This document shows, in pieces, positions 1 to 10,909 of a stretch of 64,000 nt of DNA. Origin of the DNA: Arabidopsis thaliana. Lineage: Eukaryota; Streptophyta; Magnoliopsida; Brassicales; Brassicaceae. The position numbers were made by a program, and so were the translations under genes. A model generated the notes under the pieces. The model did no database searches, was not told the origin of the DNA, and saw nothing but the letters and a program-made list of their open reading frames with translations. The stretch lies in the NCBI RefSeq assembly GCF_000001735.4, contig NC_003070.9:23297971-23361970 (forward strand). Reading direction: 5' to 3'. How positions within the stretch are numbered: position 1 is the stretch's first letter; every line of letters starts with the position of its first letter.

Positions 1-566
1 TTCCAAGTATCCTCATATTAAAGGCATCAATTTCGATCTAGCATCGGTTTTAGCCCATGCTCCTTTTAATAAAGGTACACGGCCACTAAGTGATAATTAA
101 AATTAAAAAGTTACCGCTCTTAAAATTATCATATTACTCTTGCTCAATATTACATATAGGAGTGGAGCATGTTTCAGGAGATATGTTTAAAGAAATTCCA
201 AAAGGAGATGCCATCTTCATGAAAGTAAGTAGAAAATGAAATGGTTAATGATTGACACTTTGACAGTGGATACTACATGATTGGACTGACGAAGATTGTG
301 TAAAGATCCTAAAAAATTATTGGAAAAGTCTTCCCGAGAAAGGAAAAGTGATAATAGTCGAGGTGGTTACGCCCGAGGAACCAAAGATTAACGACATTTC
401 TTCTAACATTGTGTTCGGTATGGACATGCTGATGTTAGCAGTAAGCTCAGGTGGTAAGGAGAGGTCTCTTTCCCAATTCGAGACTCTAGCCTCTGATTCG
501 GGTTTTCTTCGTTGTGAAATCATTTGTCATGCCTTCTCATATAGTGTTATCGAATTACACAAATAG
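1..566 (+). CDS. O-methyltransferase (COMT-type), 3' end only
   Basis: This is the C-terminal part of a plant S-adenosylmethionine-dependent O-methyltransferase; the gene begins before the window. Three exons join in frame: 1-74, 160-224 and 267-566 (TAG stop). The joined protein shows the family's SAM-binding block ([10 protein letters not shown], then [10 protein letters not shown]) followed by [11 protein letters not shown]. That block contains the histidine that acts as catalytic base in caffeate/flavonoid O-methyltransferases. The downstream [10 protein letters not shown] and GMDMLMLA blocks also match the family. Introns are short (85 and 42 bases) with GT/AG ends. The substrate cannot be told from this fragment. 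It corresponds by position to the At1g62900 locus. The N-terminal half is not visible, so I cannot say whether the gene is intact. Confidence 0.85.
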
Positions 567-1089
567 GCTCGACATTTTACCAACAAAAATTACGATTCAT
601 CTCTCGTACAGTCGTACTTGCGGAGACTATATAGAGTGGTTGTAATGTGTAAAATAATCTGTGTATTGTTTTTTTTATTTATGTGATTTAAACAAATAGC
701 ATGGTATTATATAAAAAACAATGTGTTGATATACCAAATTGGTTAGGATTAAGCTTCAAAGATAATGCATTGAGATCAGTCAGTTCAGTTTTTCAAGACT
801 AGTTGTATATGGAAACAGAAGTAGAGTAAAATAACAGCCATCACCAATTTTTTCCACAATTCTTATCTCTTGCTTGTAAATCCGGTTTGAGACTGTACTT
901 AGTACTACTGATTGAGATCAATGCAAAAGATTTTCTCACAAAATAAACCGGTTAGGTAATAAGTTCTAAACCAGAACCCCACCGGTTTGCATATCTCATC
1001 CCTCCGTGTAGGGTTTTGCGATTTCCAGAGAGAGAGAGAGTGAGACTGAGATTGAAGTCTCCTGAATCAGCTGAAGCCAAATCGATAAG
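567..1089. other. Intergenic, promoter/leader of the first PPR gene
   Basis: AT-rich spacer between the O-methyltransferase stop and the first PPR start. It holds a short GA-rich tract at about 1028-1050 in the presumed 5' leader of the PPR gene. No further gene or repeat is recognised. Confidence 0.5.
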
Positions 1090-2988
1090 ATGCAGAGATC
1101 GATTTCATTGACGGCCAAAAGATTGTTTGTTCATTGGAATCTCCAGGGGATAGGTAATCCTCCAACTGTTCCTTCTTTCTTCAATCTTTGCGGTTCCGGT
1201 TGCTGGGAACGATCTTTTGCTAGTGCTAGTGGTGATTACAGAGAGATATTGAGAAATAGGCTAAGTGATATTATTAAGGTAGATGATGCGGTTGATCTGT
1301 TCGGTGACATGGTCAAGTCTCGTCCATTTCCTTCCATTGTTGAATTCAATAAACTGTTGAGTGCCGTTGCTAAGATGAACAAGTTTGAACTTGTCATCTC
1401 TCTCGGCGAGCAGATGCAAACTTTGGGAATTTCACATGATCTTTACACATACAGTATTTTCATCAACTGCTTTTGCCGACGCTCTCAGCTCTCTCTTGCT
1501 TTAGCTGTTCTTGCCAAGATGATGAAACTCGGCTATGAGCCCGATATTGTCACGCTTTCTTCGCTGCTCAATGGCTACTGTCACAGTAAGAGGATTTCTG
1601 ATGCCGTAGCTTTGGTTGATCAAATGGTCGAAATGGGATATAAACCTGATACCTTTACATTCACAACTCTAATTCATGGACTTTTTCTTCACAACAAAGC
1701 TTCAGAAGCAGTGGCTTTAGTTGATCAAATGGTTCAAAGAGGATGTCAACCAGATCTGGTTACTTATGGTACCGTAGTAAACGGATTATGTAAGAGAGGT
1801 GATATTGATTTGGCTTTGAGTTTGTTAAAGAAGATGGAGAAAGGGAAAATAGAGGCTGATGTTGTGATCTACAACACAATCATTGATGGTCTTTGCAAAT
1901 ACAAACATATGGATGATGCACTCAATCTGTTCACTGAAATGGATAACAAAGGTATTAGACCAGATGTTTTTACCTACAGCTCCCTCATAAGTTGCCTTTG
2001 TAATTACGGAAGATGGAGTGATGCTTCTCGACTACTCAGTGATATGATTGAGAGGAAAATCAATCCAAATGTAGTCACTTTCAGCGCATTGATTGATGCA
2101 TTTGTGAAGGAAGGGAAGCTTGTAGAGGCTGAGAAATTGTACGACGAGATGATCAAAAGGTCTATAGATCCTGATATTTTCACTTATAGTTCACTGATCA
2201 ATGGGTTTTGTATGCACGATCGTTTAGACGAGGCCAAGCACATGTTTGAGTTGATGATTAGCAAAGACTGTTTCCCAAACGTAGTGACTTACAGTACTCT
2301 TATAAAGGGATTTTGTAAGGCTAAGAGAGTAGAAGAAGGTATGGAACTCTTCCGCGAGATGTCTCAAAGAGGATTGGTTGGCAACACAGTCACTTACACC
2401 ACTCTTATCCATGGATTTTTTCAAGCTAGAGATTGTGATAATGCCCAAATGGTTTTCAAACAGATGGTTTCTGTTGGTGTGCATCCCAATATTTTGACAT
2501 ACAACATTCTGTTAGATGGACTTTGTAAAAATGGGAAGCTAGCGAAAGCAATGGTTGTATTCGAGTATCTGCAAAGGAGTACAATGGAACCTGATATTTA
2601 CACATATAATATTATGATTGAAGGGATGTGCAAGGCAGGGAAGGTGGAAGATGGGTGGGAATTGTTTTGTAATCTCAGCCTTAAAGGAGTGAGCCCTAAT
2701 GTTATAGCCTACAATACAATGATATCAGGATTTTGTAGGAAAGGTTCAAAGGAGGAAGCAGATTCCCTGTTAAAAAAAATGAAAGAAGATGGGCCTCTTC
2801 CAAATAGTGGTACCTATAATACGCTGATTAGGGCACGCCTTAGAGATGGTGACAGAGAAGCATCAGCTGAACTCATCAAAGAAATGAGGAGTTGCGGGTT
2901 TGCTGGAGATGCTTCAACCATTGGCTTGGTCACTAATATGTTACATGATGGGAGATTGGACAAAAGCTTCCTCGATATGCTTTCTTAA
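1090..2988 (+). CDS. P-class PPR protein, RFL clade (At1g62910-like)
   Basis: Intronless gene for a 632-residue pentatricopeptide repeat protein. After a basic, Ser/Arg-rich N-terminus typical of mitochondrial targeting (about residues 1-45), the rest is a run of 35-residue P-type repeats. Recognisable cores include [31 protein letters not shown] and [18 protein letters not shown]. No E or DYW editing domain follows; the protein ends shortly after the last repeat ([13 protein letters not shown]). Length and repeat wording match the restorer-of-fertility-like (RFL) group, whose known members bind mitochondrial transcripts and promote 5' end processing. The target RNA of this copy is not known to me. 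It is the intact first member of a local three-gene array. It shares a 272-bp identical tract with the third gene and a 306-bp identical tract with the second, and carries miR161- and miR400-type sites. Confidence 0.93.
2063..2092 (+). promoter_or_regulatory. miR161.1/miR161.2 target site in PPR gene 1
   Basis: The overlapping binding windows of the two miR161 species fall here. Against sequences recalled from memory, the miR161.2 window (2072-2092) has two mismatches in 21 and the miR161.1 window (2063-2083) has three. The shared core tagtcactttca is perfect. miR161 is an established regulator of RFL-type PPR transcripts in Arabidopsis. Confidence 0.75.
2284..2304 (+). promoter_or_regulatory. 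miR400-like target site in PPR gene 1
   Basis: A 21-base window complementary to miR400 (recalled sequence) with three differences, two of which are G:U pairs. It starts gtgactta and ends ctcttata. It lies at the start of a PPR repeat ([11 protein letters not shown]), so the site sits in a codon block conserved across the family. Confidence 0.6.
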
Positions 2989-3605
2989 TGCTATTTATCT
3001 CATTTTCAGTATCAATTTTTGTTATGTTTATTTTCTGTCAAAACTCAAAAGTATCTCAATTCTCATTTCTTATACTTTAATATGCAATTCCTGAAAATCA
3101 GATTATTAGTGTACATCTTCAGCAATAAGTATGTATCAATTTCCACATTTTTTTTCTCCTTCTAATTTTAGTTGATGAAACAGTCAAACAGAAATTGTTT
3201 AAACTTTCATGATGTACCATTTTGTTTTTGTTGTAATGTGATATTTTATTAAACAACAAAAAATTCTAGACAAAGAGGTACTTATATGTTAATTCTTACC
3301 AAGAAGTCTAAAGAAAATAGATGTGTCCGTTAAAGCAGTTGAAAGACAAACCGAGATGAATCCCAAAACGAATACGGACTTATTGCGAGGAAGGAATCGA
3401 GCATGAGAGATGACCCAAGAAGAGTCGAAAGATGATTAAATTTTCTGATAACTTTTTTTTATGCTTAACCGGATCTAACATTTTGTTAAACCAACCTAAA
3501 CCATGCTCAATTCCGATTCCCTAATCTGATAAGCACGAATCACATCTGTTCTCTATTTGCAGAGCTCGAAATTTAAGAGAGAAATTGAGAAGCCAAATCG
3601 AGAGA
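2989..3605. other. Intergenic between PPR genes 1 and 2
   Basis: AT-rich spacer holding the 3' end of PPR gene 1 and the promoter/leader of PPR gene 2. Nothing else is recognised. An in-frame TTG upstream (3585) is not a credible start; the first ATG of the second gene is at 3606. Confidence 0.45.
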
Positions 3606-5192
3606 ATGCTTGCAAAAATATCATCTTCAGCGAAGAGATTTGTTCATCGGAGTCTTGTGGTGAGAGGTAATGCTGCAACTTTTCCTCTCTCTTTTTCCTT
3701 TTGCCGGAGAAGAGCTTTTTCTGGTAAGACTAGTTATGATTACAGAGAGGTACTTAGAACTGGGCTGAGTGATATTGAATTAGATGATGCAATTGGTTTG
3801 TTCGGTGTTATGGCACAGTCTCGTCCTTTCCCTTCGATTATTGAGTTCAGTAAACTGTTGAGTGCCATTGCTAAGATGAACAAGTTCGATCTTGTCATCT
3901 CCTTCGGGGAGAAGATGGAGATTTTAGGAATTTCACATAATCTCTATACTTACAATATTTTGATTAACTGTTTCTGTCGATGTTCTCGACTCTCTCTTGC
4001 TTTAGCTCTTCTTGGCAAGATGATGAAACTCGGCTATGAGCCCGATATTGTCACGCTTAACTCGCTGCTCAATGGTTTCTGTCACGGGAATAGGATTTCT
4101 GATGCCGTAGCTTTGGTTGATCAAATGGTCGAAATGGGATATAAACCCGATACGGTGACATTCACAACTCTAATTCATGGACTTTTTCTTCACAACAAAG
4201 CTTCAGAAGCAGTGGCTTTAATTGATCGAATGGTTCAAAGAGGCTGTCAACCAGATCTGGTTACTTATGGTGCGGTAGTTAATGGATTATGTAAGAGAGG
4301 TGATACTGATTTGGCTTTAAATCTGCTCAACAAGATGGAAGCTGCGAAAATAGAGGCCAATGTTGTGATCTACAGCACAGTCATAGATAGTCTCTGCAAA
4401 TATAGACATGAGGATGATGCACTCAACTTGTTCACTGAAATGGAAAACAAAGGAGTTAGACCAAATGTTATCACCTACAGCTCCCTCATAAGTTGCCTTT
4501 GTAATTACGGAAGATGGAGTGATGCTTCTCGACTACTCAGTGATATGATTGAGAGGAAAATCAATCCAAATTTAGTCACTTTCAGCGCATTGATTGATGC
4601 ATTTGTGAAGAAGGGGAAGCTTGTAAAGGCTGAGAAATTGTACGAGGAGATGATCAAAAGGTCCATAGATCCTAATATTTTCACTTATAGTTCACTGATC
4701 AATGGGTTTTGTATGCTCGATCGCCTTGGTGAGGCTAAGCAGATGCTTGAGTTGATGATTAGGAAGGATTGTCTACCAAACGTAGTCACTTATAATACGC
4801 TTATAAATGGATTTTGTAAGGCTAAGAGAGTAGACAAAGGTATGGAACTCTTCCGCGAGATGTCTCAAAGAGGATTGGTTGGCAACACAGTCACTTACAC
4901 CACTCTTATCCATGGATTTTTTCAAGCTAGAGATTGTGATAATGCCCAAATGGTTTTCAAACAGATGGTTTCTGTTGGTGTGCATCCCAATATTTTGACA
5001 TACAACATTCTGTTAGATGGACTTTGTAAAAATGGGAAGCTAGCGAAAGCAATGGTTGTATTCGAGTATCTGCAAAGGAGTACAATGGAACCTGATATTT
5101 ACACATATAATATTATGATTGAAGGGATGTGCAAGGCAGGGAAGTGGAAGATGGGTGGGATCTATTTTGTAGCCTCAGCCTTAAAGGAGTGA
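3606..5192 (+). CDS. PPR protein, truncated by a 1-bp frameshift (At1g62914-like)
   Basis: Second RFL-type PPR gene, intronless. It encodes 528 residues from the ATG at 3606 ([12 protein letters not shown], a plausible mitochondrial presequence). Repeats run as in the first gene up to GMCKAGK. There one G of the paralogues' aaggtgg is missing (aagtgg at about 5142-5147), and the frame shifts into a short unrelated tail ending SALKE. Paralogues continue for roughly 100 more residues (about three repeats plus the C-terminus). The lost part is still legible downstream, with further indels. Either it makes a shortened PPR protein or it is a young pseudogene; the intact 5' 90 percent suggests recent damage. 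Its miR161 and miR400 sites are weaker than in the neighbours. Confidence 0.8.
   Translation: MLAKISSSAKRFVHRSLVVRGNAATFPLSFSFCRRRAFSGKTSYDYREVLRTGLSDIELDDAIGLFGVMAQSRPFPSIIEFSKLLSAIAKMNKFDLVISFGEKMEILGISHNLYTYNILINCFCRCSRLSLALALLGKMMKLGYEPDIVTLNSLLNGFCHGNRISDAVALVDQMVEMGYKPDTVTFTTLIHGLFLHNKASEAVALIDRMVQRGCQPDLVTYGAVVNGLCKRGDTDLALNLLNKMEAAKIEANVVIYSTVIDSLCKYRHEDDALNLFTEMENKGVRPNVITYSSLISCLCNYGRWSDASRLLSDMIERKINPNLVTFSALIDAFVKKGKLVKAEKLYEEMIKRSIDPNIFTYSSLINGFCMLDRLGEAKQMLELMIRKDCLPNVVTYNTLINGFCKAKRVDKGMELFREMSQRGLVGNTVTYTTLIHGFFQARDCDNAQMVFKQMVSVGVHPNILTYNILLDGLCKNGKLAKAMVVFEYLQRSTMEPDIYTYNIMIEGMCKAGKWKMGGIYFVASALKE
4564..4593 (+). promoter_or_regulatory. Degraded miR161 target site in PPR gene 2
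   Basis: This is the same position as the miR161 window of the neighbouring genes, but a G-to-T change (aaattt for aaatgt) adds a mismatch to the miR161.1 register. The miR161.2 register (4573-4593) is unchanged. Confidence 0.55.
4785..4805 (+). promoter_or_regulatory. miR400-like site in PPR gene 2
   Basis: Window equivalent to those in PPR genes 1 and 3. It has three differences from perfect complementarity to the recalled miR400 sequence, at other positions than in gene 1. Confidence 0.45.
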
Positions 5193-5476
5193 AGCCTAAT
5201 GTTGTAACCTACACAACAATGATCTCAGGATTTTGTAGGAAAGGTTTAAACAAAGAAGCAGATGCCTTGTTTAGAGATATGAAAGAAGATGGGACTCTTC
5301 CAGATAGCGGTTGCTATAAGATGCCATCTTAGAGAATGGTGACAAAGCAGCATCAGCTGAACTCATCAAAGAATTGAGGAGTTGCAGGTTTGCTGGAGAT
5401 GCTTCAACCTTTGGCTTGGTCACTAATATGTTGTATGGGGAGATTGGACAAAAGCTTTTTGGAAATGCTTTCCTAA
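5193..5476 (+). pseudogene. Decayed 3' tail of PPR gene 2
   Basis: After the frameshift, the +1 frame still reads [20 protein letters not shown] and [15 protein letters not shown], clearly the lost PPR repeats, up to a stop at 5330-5332. Aligned with the third gene, about 14 bases are then missing from the block that normally encodes [13 protein letters not shown] further small deletion turns the usual catgatgggag into tatggggag near 5433. The final codons (a degenerate FLEMLS) end at about 5476. Several independent indels show this part is not under selection for its original frame. Confidence 0.85.
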
Positions 5477-8021
5477 ACTATCCTTGAAGTGAGTAAGCCT
5501 TTTTTAATAAGTTATTACTTCTCAATAGTCAATACAATCCTTATGTTCATGAGTATGCCTGATTAGCTTTCTGTGAACCAGCATTGAAGTTTTAGTGAAC
5601 ATTTTGAGTTGTGATTTGGTTTTTTATCTTCTGTATCCAATATTGTTCATATCTTATAAACGAGACATTCTCAATTATGTTAATCAAATTTGGAAACTTT
5701 TATCTTTGTTTCGTGCATTAGGAAACTTGCAAATTGTTAATTTCTCCTATAGAAGAAAATGGTTCTGATGCGAATCATGTATGTACCAGAAGCTGTCTTT
5801 GAACAGGTGGAGCTGCATCGCACTCCATTTCACATGGGAACTCTTGTTTTGCAGGCTCAATGACGGTTTCAGAAGATGATATCCAAACTAATGTGAGTAT
5901 ATGAGAGAGTGTAGCAGCTGTAATCTCATCAAATGAAAGATATTTCAGTGTTCAAGTATTACTTCTCAATGCAGTCAGTATGTTCCCATGGTGTAGTTCA
6001 TTGCACATTGGAACAGTTCGTTCTTTTTTGTGTTGAACTTGAATTACTATCGTTGTTTTTTGTAGTTCCTAGTGGAATTATGAACATGTGTGTGGCTGGA
6101 CAAACATACACGTAGTACCAGGTTTAGTACTTGAATTATGAACTTGCAGAGATGGTTCAATGGCATAGTTCCCATCGTCAATTTCATTGATTGAATTTCC
6201 CTTGCCAGAAATTTCTGTTTTATCATAAATTTTGAGAAGTAGTTTTGGTTTTACGGGGTTTCTTCATTTCTGAAATTAGGGATTTTATTTCAGGGTAAGA
6301 AATCCCAAGAAGAAATGAAGAAGAAAGTTAGTACGCATGCATATGGAGCCTGCTCTTCCTTTGAAGATGGACCTTGATAGACCGATTCTTCCTCGGTATG
6401 GAATGTTAGATCAGTATCATTATGAAATAATTCCTTTGAATTCCGATGCTTACTCTGCCATTAGATATGAGAATGTATGAAAATCTTCCTTAGGTTCTAT
6501 AGCATAATGTGAAGATTGAAATATGGTTTGATCAGTTGCTGTTTCTGACTTTTGAAATTTGGTCAGTTAGAAATTTACATGAAACTTCATAATGGTTACA
6601 TTTGTAGACTACATAGGGTTTTAGATATTCACATAGGGCATTCTCATCTTCAGTTTGGTGAATCAAGCAATTACTATATACCTATTTATCTGGAGTATTC
6701 AGGTTTCAGAGACCAACTGGCCCAATTCCCTCGTTGATGCTTGACCTTGAAGTCTACACAGGAGCTATAGATGATTTTGATTTTGAGGATTACTTGAATG
6801 GTAATTGTTTTACAGCTCTTTCTCATACTTTTTAGACTGTTTTACACCAAAAAAAAAAGAAACCCTATATATTTGTCTGCTTCTACAATGGTCATTGCTC
6901 AAATAGTGACTATCATATACTACTTGCAGTGTGTAAACCAAGCATCCTTGTCTTGCAGAAAGTTGAACTCTTTGAGTATATAAGAGAAAAACTGTTTAGA
7001 CTTGTTTCTTTTCTTAGTTTCACCATTTTATGGGTTGTTCTGATAAGTAGTATCTACTCCGCAGATCCTCGAGAATCCAAGATGCTCAAACCAGTTGACT
7101 TCCACCACCACGTCATGGAAGTTGGGGTTAGTCTCTCCAAAGGCCCAGCTTAACCAAGTTCCTTGTAGGTCAAAACAGTTTATACTTTATAATGCCATCA
7201 AAGTATTGAAACTGGACTCTACTTGTATGTTTGTGCAGCCTAACGCTGGGGAAATGATCCTTGCAGCGCCGTCATCAAGTTCAGGGACCAAAACTCTTGT
7301 CGAAAGCTTCAACAATAAGTCTGGTGACTAATATATAAATAGCTGATTTGGATAGTGTGAGATCAACATGGTGTTGCTAGACAAGTGTGCAGAATGAGAT
7401 AATTTTATATTAGAACAGCCATGTATTTTCTTGTGATGTTTCATGTTCTTAACTTCTCTTATTTACACGGTTCCTTTTTGAGCTGCTACTGACCATGAGA
7501 GGTGTTATGTGTTTAACGCAATAACTTTTTGTTAGTGCCTTGAAATATATGTTTTCTCATGTAAGTTGTCCTTGTAACTAAGCTTTTCATAATTGATGAC
7601 ATCAGTACTGATCTTTTTACTTTTATTTTTGTTAATGATATATTATAACCTCGAGAATTTTCTCATATGTAGACGAAATCTTGGAAAAACTTCTGGTACG
7701 TATTATTTTCTTAACTCTTGGCATCTTATTTTTGAAATCAGGTGTTTAGGTCAATAGCGGAAACAGAGCCTAGTGATGTGAAGTTAGGGCTGGACTTGGT
7801 GAGCTCTATGAAGGAAGAGCTTGAGTTATGTCCTTCAACATGCTTGTGCCAATGCCAAATATAAGCAGAACGCTAGCTCTACCTGTATGGAAAGAGTACA
7901 AATTTGAAGAACTTCCTTACAATGTCCTCACAAGTATTTAATGCAAGAGCTCTTTTATCTCCTACATTTAAAAGAATGATTTTGAACTTTTCTTAGTCAT
8001 CGTATCTAAAAGAGTGGCTTT

Positions 8022-8172
8022 TTCTTAGTAGAGAGTTCTTTTTTTTTTTTTGATAAATCCTATCGACTAATCCGGTCAGCCTCGGTAGAAACGCACCGAA
8101 GTACTTCAGAGTAGACTTCTCCCCGAAAGACCACACTGTCTGTCTCGAGTTTGGAATTCTTAGTAGAGAGTT
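8022..8172 (-). mobile_element. Short retroposon (SINE-like) with 16-bp target duplications
   Basis: A 119-bp insert (8038-8156) is flanked by perfect 16-bp direct repeats, ttcttagtagagagtt, at 8022-8037 and 8157-8172. On the plus strand the insert starts with a run of 13 T after a C, so on the minus strand it ends in poly(A). It therefore looks like a target-primed retroposon inserted in minus orientation. Close to the tail the minus strand reads ctgaccggattagtcg, a wording I associate with the 3' ends of plant tRNA-derived SINEs. No complete tRNA-like A/B box head is present, so it is probably 5'-truncated. It landed next to a PPR fragment. Confidence 0.75.
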
Positions 8173-8204
8173 TAATAGGGCACATCTTAGAGATGGTGAC
8201 AAGG
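8173..8204 (+). pseudogene. PPR gene scrap
   Basis: Bases 8177-8204 read agggcacatcttagagatgg and then tgacaagg. This nearly matches the block that encodes RARLRDGDK in the three PPR genes (differences only at two internal bases and the end). It is an isolated piece of a former PPR copy immediately beside the retroposon. Confidence 0.65.
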
Positions 8205-8563
8205 AAAAGTTTACTCTTAAAAATGTTCATAAAAGCAAGGTTTATTAAAACTGAAAATTGCAAGTGTTGTTCTTCCGTCTAATGGTTTATTTATCTGATT
8301 CTCGTATTGACAATATGGAGATAATGTTTCTGTTTATGGAAAAGCAAGGTGAAGAGGCATCTTTACCTACGCTCATAAACCTGAACAAAAGAGACATTAA
8401 CTGAACAATATTAAACCAAATCGTACCAGAGAAGAGAAGTCAGAGTGAACCGGTCGGTTATTAAAACTGGAATATTTAAGAAGAAATCTTGACCGTCAAA
8501 ATTACCAAAATGATCCAACGGCGCAGAAACGCGAGATCCCTCCGTCTTCAAGGTTAAACAATA

Positions 8564-10453
8564 ATGACAAGTTGTGTTCATTTAGGGATTGTCGCATCAC
8601 AATCGAAGAAGATGAGTTTGGCGAAGAGATTTGCTCAGCTGAGGAAAGCTTCTCCATTGTTTTCCCTTCGAGGTGTCTATTTCTCTGCTGCGAGTTATGA
8701 CTACAGAGAGAAATTGAGTAGAAATGTGTTGCTCGATTTGAAGCTAGATGATGCGGTTGATCTGTTCGGTGAGATGGTACAGTCTCGTCCTTTACCTTCC
8801 ATTGTTGAATTCAATAAACTGTTGAGTGCCATTGCTAAGATGAACAAGTTTGATCTTGTCATCTCTCTCGGCGAGCGGATGCAAAATCTGAGGATTTCAT
8901 ATGACCTCTATTCGTACAATATTTTGATTAACTGTTTTTGTCGACGCTCTCAACTCCCTCTTGCTTTAGCTGTTCTTGGCAAGATGATGAAACTCGGCTA
9001 TGAGCCCGATATTGTCACGCTTTCTTCGCTCCTCAATGGGTACTGCCACGGTAAGAGGATATCCGAGGCTGTAGCTTTGGTTGATCAAATGTTCGTAATG
9101 GAGTATCAACCCAATACCGTCACATTTAACACTCTAATCCATGGGCTTTTTCTTCACAACAAAGCTTCCGAAGCAGTGGCTTTAATTGATCGAATGGTTG
9201 CCAGAGGGTGTCAACCAGATCTATTTACTTATGGTACCGTAGTAAACGGATTATGTAAGAGAGGTGATATTGATTTGGCTTTGAGTTTGTTAAAGAAGAT
9301 GGAGAAAGGGAAAATAGAGGCTGATGTTGTGATCTACACCACTATCATTGATGCTCTTTGCAACTACAAAAACGTGAATGATGCACTCAATCTGTTCACT
9401 GAAATGGATAACAAAGGAATTAGACCAAATGTTGTTACCTACAACTCCCTCATAAGATGCCTTTGTAATTACGGAAGATGGAGTGATGCTTCTCGACTAC
9501 TCAGTGATATGATTGAGAGGAAAATCAATCCAAATGTAGTCACTTTCAGCGCATTGATTGATGCATTTGTGAAGGAAGGGAAGCTTGTAGAGGCTGAGAA
9601 ATTGTACGACGAGATGATCAAAAGGTCTATAGATCCTGATATTTTCACTTATAGTTCACTGATCAATGGGTTTTGTATGCACGATCGTTTAGACGAGGCC
9701 AAGCACATGTTTGAGTTGATGATTAGCAAGGACTGTTTCCCAAACGTAGTGACTTACAATACTCTTATAAAGGGATTTTGTAAGGCTAAGAGAGTAGAAG
9801 AAGGTATGGAACTCTTCCGCGAGATGTCTCAAAGAGGATTGGTTGGCAACACAGTCACTTACAACACTCTTATCCAAGGGTTATTTCAAGCTGGAGATTG
9901 TGATATGGCTCAAAAAATATTCAAAAAGATGGTATCTGATGGCGTGCCTCCCGATATCATAACATACAGCATTCTGTTAGATGGACTCTGTAAATATGGG
10001 AAGCTGGAGAAAGCATTGGTGGTATTCGAGTATCTGCAAAAGAGTAAAATGGAACCTGATATTTACACATATAATATTATGATTGAAGGGATGTGCAAGG
10101 CAGGGAAGGTGGAAGATGGGTGGGATCTATTTTGTAGCCTCAGCCTTAAAGGAGTGAAGCCTAATGTAATAATTTACACTACAATGATATCAGGATTTTG
10201 TAGGAAAGGTTTAAAGGAAGAAGCAGATGCCTTGTTTAGAGAAATGAAAGAAGATGGGACTCTTCCAAATAGTGGTACCTATAATACGCTGATTAGGGCA
10301 CGCCTTAGAGATGGTGACAAAGCAGCATCAGCTGAACTCATCAAAGAAATGAGGAGTTGCGGGTTTGTTGGAGATGCTTCAACAATAAGTATGGTGATTA
10401 ATATGTTGCATGATGGGAGATTGGAAAAAAGCTATCTGGAAATGCTGTCTTGA
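8564..10453 (+). CDS. RPF3: P-class PPR protein, RNA processing factor 3
   Basis: Third and intact RFL-type PPR gene, 629 residues without introns. The N-terminus ([20 protein letters not shown]) is basic and Ser-rich, as expected for mitochondrial import; an internal Met at codon 17 is an alternative start. P-type repeats fill the protein and it ends [13 protein letters not shown] with no editing domain. By position and length it is At1g62930, described as RPF3, which supports 5' processing of the mitochondrial ccmC mRNA. That function rests on published knowledge, not on the sequence. A 272-bp tract (9458-9729) is identical to PPR gene 1. It carries the best miR400-like match of the three genes and an intact miR161 window. 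Confidence 0.92.
   Translation: MTSCVHLGIVASQSKKMSLAKRFAQLRKASPLFSLRGVYFSAASYDYREKLSRNVLLDLKLDDAVDLFGEMVQSRPLPSIVEFNKLLSAIAKMNKFDLVISLGERMQNLRISYDLYSYNILINCFCRRSQLPLALAVLGKMMKLGYEPDIVTLSSLLNGYCHGKRISEAVALVDQMFVMEYQPNTVTFNTLIHGLFLHNKASEAVALIDRMVARGCQPDLFTYGTVVNGLCKRGDIDLALSLLKKMEKGKIEADVVIYTTIIDALCNYKNVNDALNLFTEMDNKGIRPNVVTYNSLIRCLCNYGRWSDASRLLSDMIERKINPNVVTFSALIDAFVKEGKLVEAEKLYDEMIKRSIDPDIFTYSSLINGFCMHDRLDEAKHMFELMISKDCFPNVVTYNTLIKGFCKAKRVEEGMELFREMSQRGLVGNTVTYNTLIQGLFQAGDCDMAQKIFKKMVSDGVPPDIITYSILLDGLCKYGKLEKALVVFEYLQKSKMEPDIYTYNIMIEGMCKAGKVEDGWDLFCSLSLKGVKPNVIIYTTMISGFCRKGLKEEADALFREMKEDGTLPNSGTYNTLIRARLRDGDKAASAELIKEMRSCGFVGDASTISMVINMLHDGRLEKSYLEMLS
9528..9557 (+). promoter_or_regulatory. 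miR161.1/miR161.2 target site in RPF3
   Basis: Identical in sequence to the site in PPR gene 1. The miR161.2 register is 9537-9557 (two mismatches) and the miR161.1 register is 9528-9548 (three mismatches), against recalled miRNA sequences. Confidence 0.75.
9749..9769 (+). promoter_or_regulatory. miR400 target site in RPF3
   Basis: gtgacttacaatactcttat plus one A differs from perfect complementarity to the recalled miR400 at two of 21 bases, one being a G:U pair. This is the best such site in the window. miR400 is reported to guide cleavage of PPR mRNAs. Confidence 0.65.
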
Positions 10454-10909
10454 AACAATCAATCCTCGAGAAACGAATTGGGGAGCAACCATCTTCCCTT
10501 GTGATTGCATATGTGAGGTGAATCGCCTTTTTTAGATAGCTATTCTTGTGTTTACTTCTGGACCCGTTTTCATGTTAAATTTGTTCTTGTTGTTGTTGAG
10601 TGTAAGTTTCGTGGACATGACTGGTACAGTTCTCTGCAGTCAGTATGTTCTCATGTTGATATAGATTTGTTTCTTGTCTAATCGATGATTTATCACCTGA
10701 ATAGTATTCTTCCAGATTGGTTAAGTTCATACGTTCAAAGAAATTTAAAGACCACGCTCCTTATTCGACTGATTGATCGATGAAATAGCAGATCCATCAG
10801 TCATAAACGGCGCTGAAGAAACACATTAACACACCAAATTTATGTACCACACGACAACAATTTCTTCATATGTACAGACTACAGAGAGAAAAACAGAGTT
10901 TTGAAAAGA
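10454..10909. other. Intergenic, convergent 3' flanks
   Basis: 3' flank shared by the rightward RPF3 gene and the leftward acidic-protein gene. It contains the duplicated gcagtcagtatgtt motif at about 10636, also found at 5971. No other feature is supported. Confidence 0.4.

Larger units (their letters stand above)
5477..8563. other. Relic-rich interval between PPR genes 2 and 3
   Basis: No intact gene is seen. Short coding-like fragments occur on the plus strand at 6700-6800 (ending DDFDFEDYL), 7062-7153 (ADPRESKMLKPVDFHHHVME) and 7743-7850 (SIAETEPSDVKLGLDLV). Some are flanked by plausible splice sites, but I could not join them into one frame or name a family. A 23-bp stretch at 5971-5993 (gcagtcagtatgtt...) recurs downstream of PPR gene 3 at 10636, so part of this is duplicated PPR 3' flank. 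A retroposon insertion (8022-8172) and a PPR scrap (8173-8204) lie near the right end. Confidence 0.5.

Noticed and set aside
2224-2484. Minus-strand ORFs repeated opposite all three PPR genes
   Set aside because: They are antisense shadows of the conserved PPR codons; their repetition follows from the paralogy.
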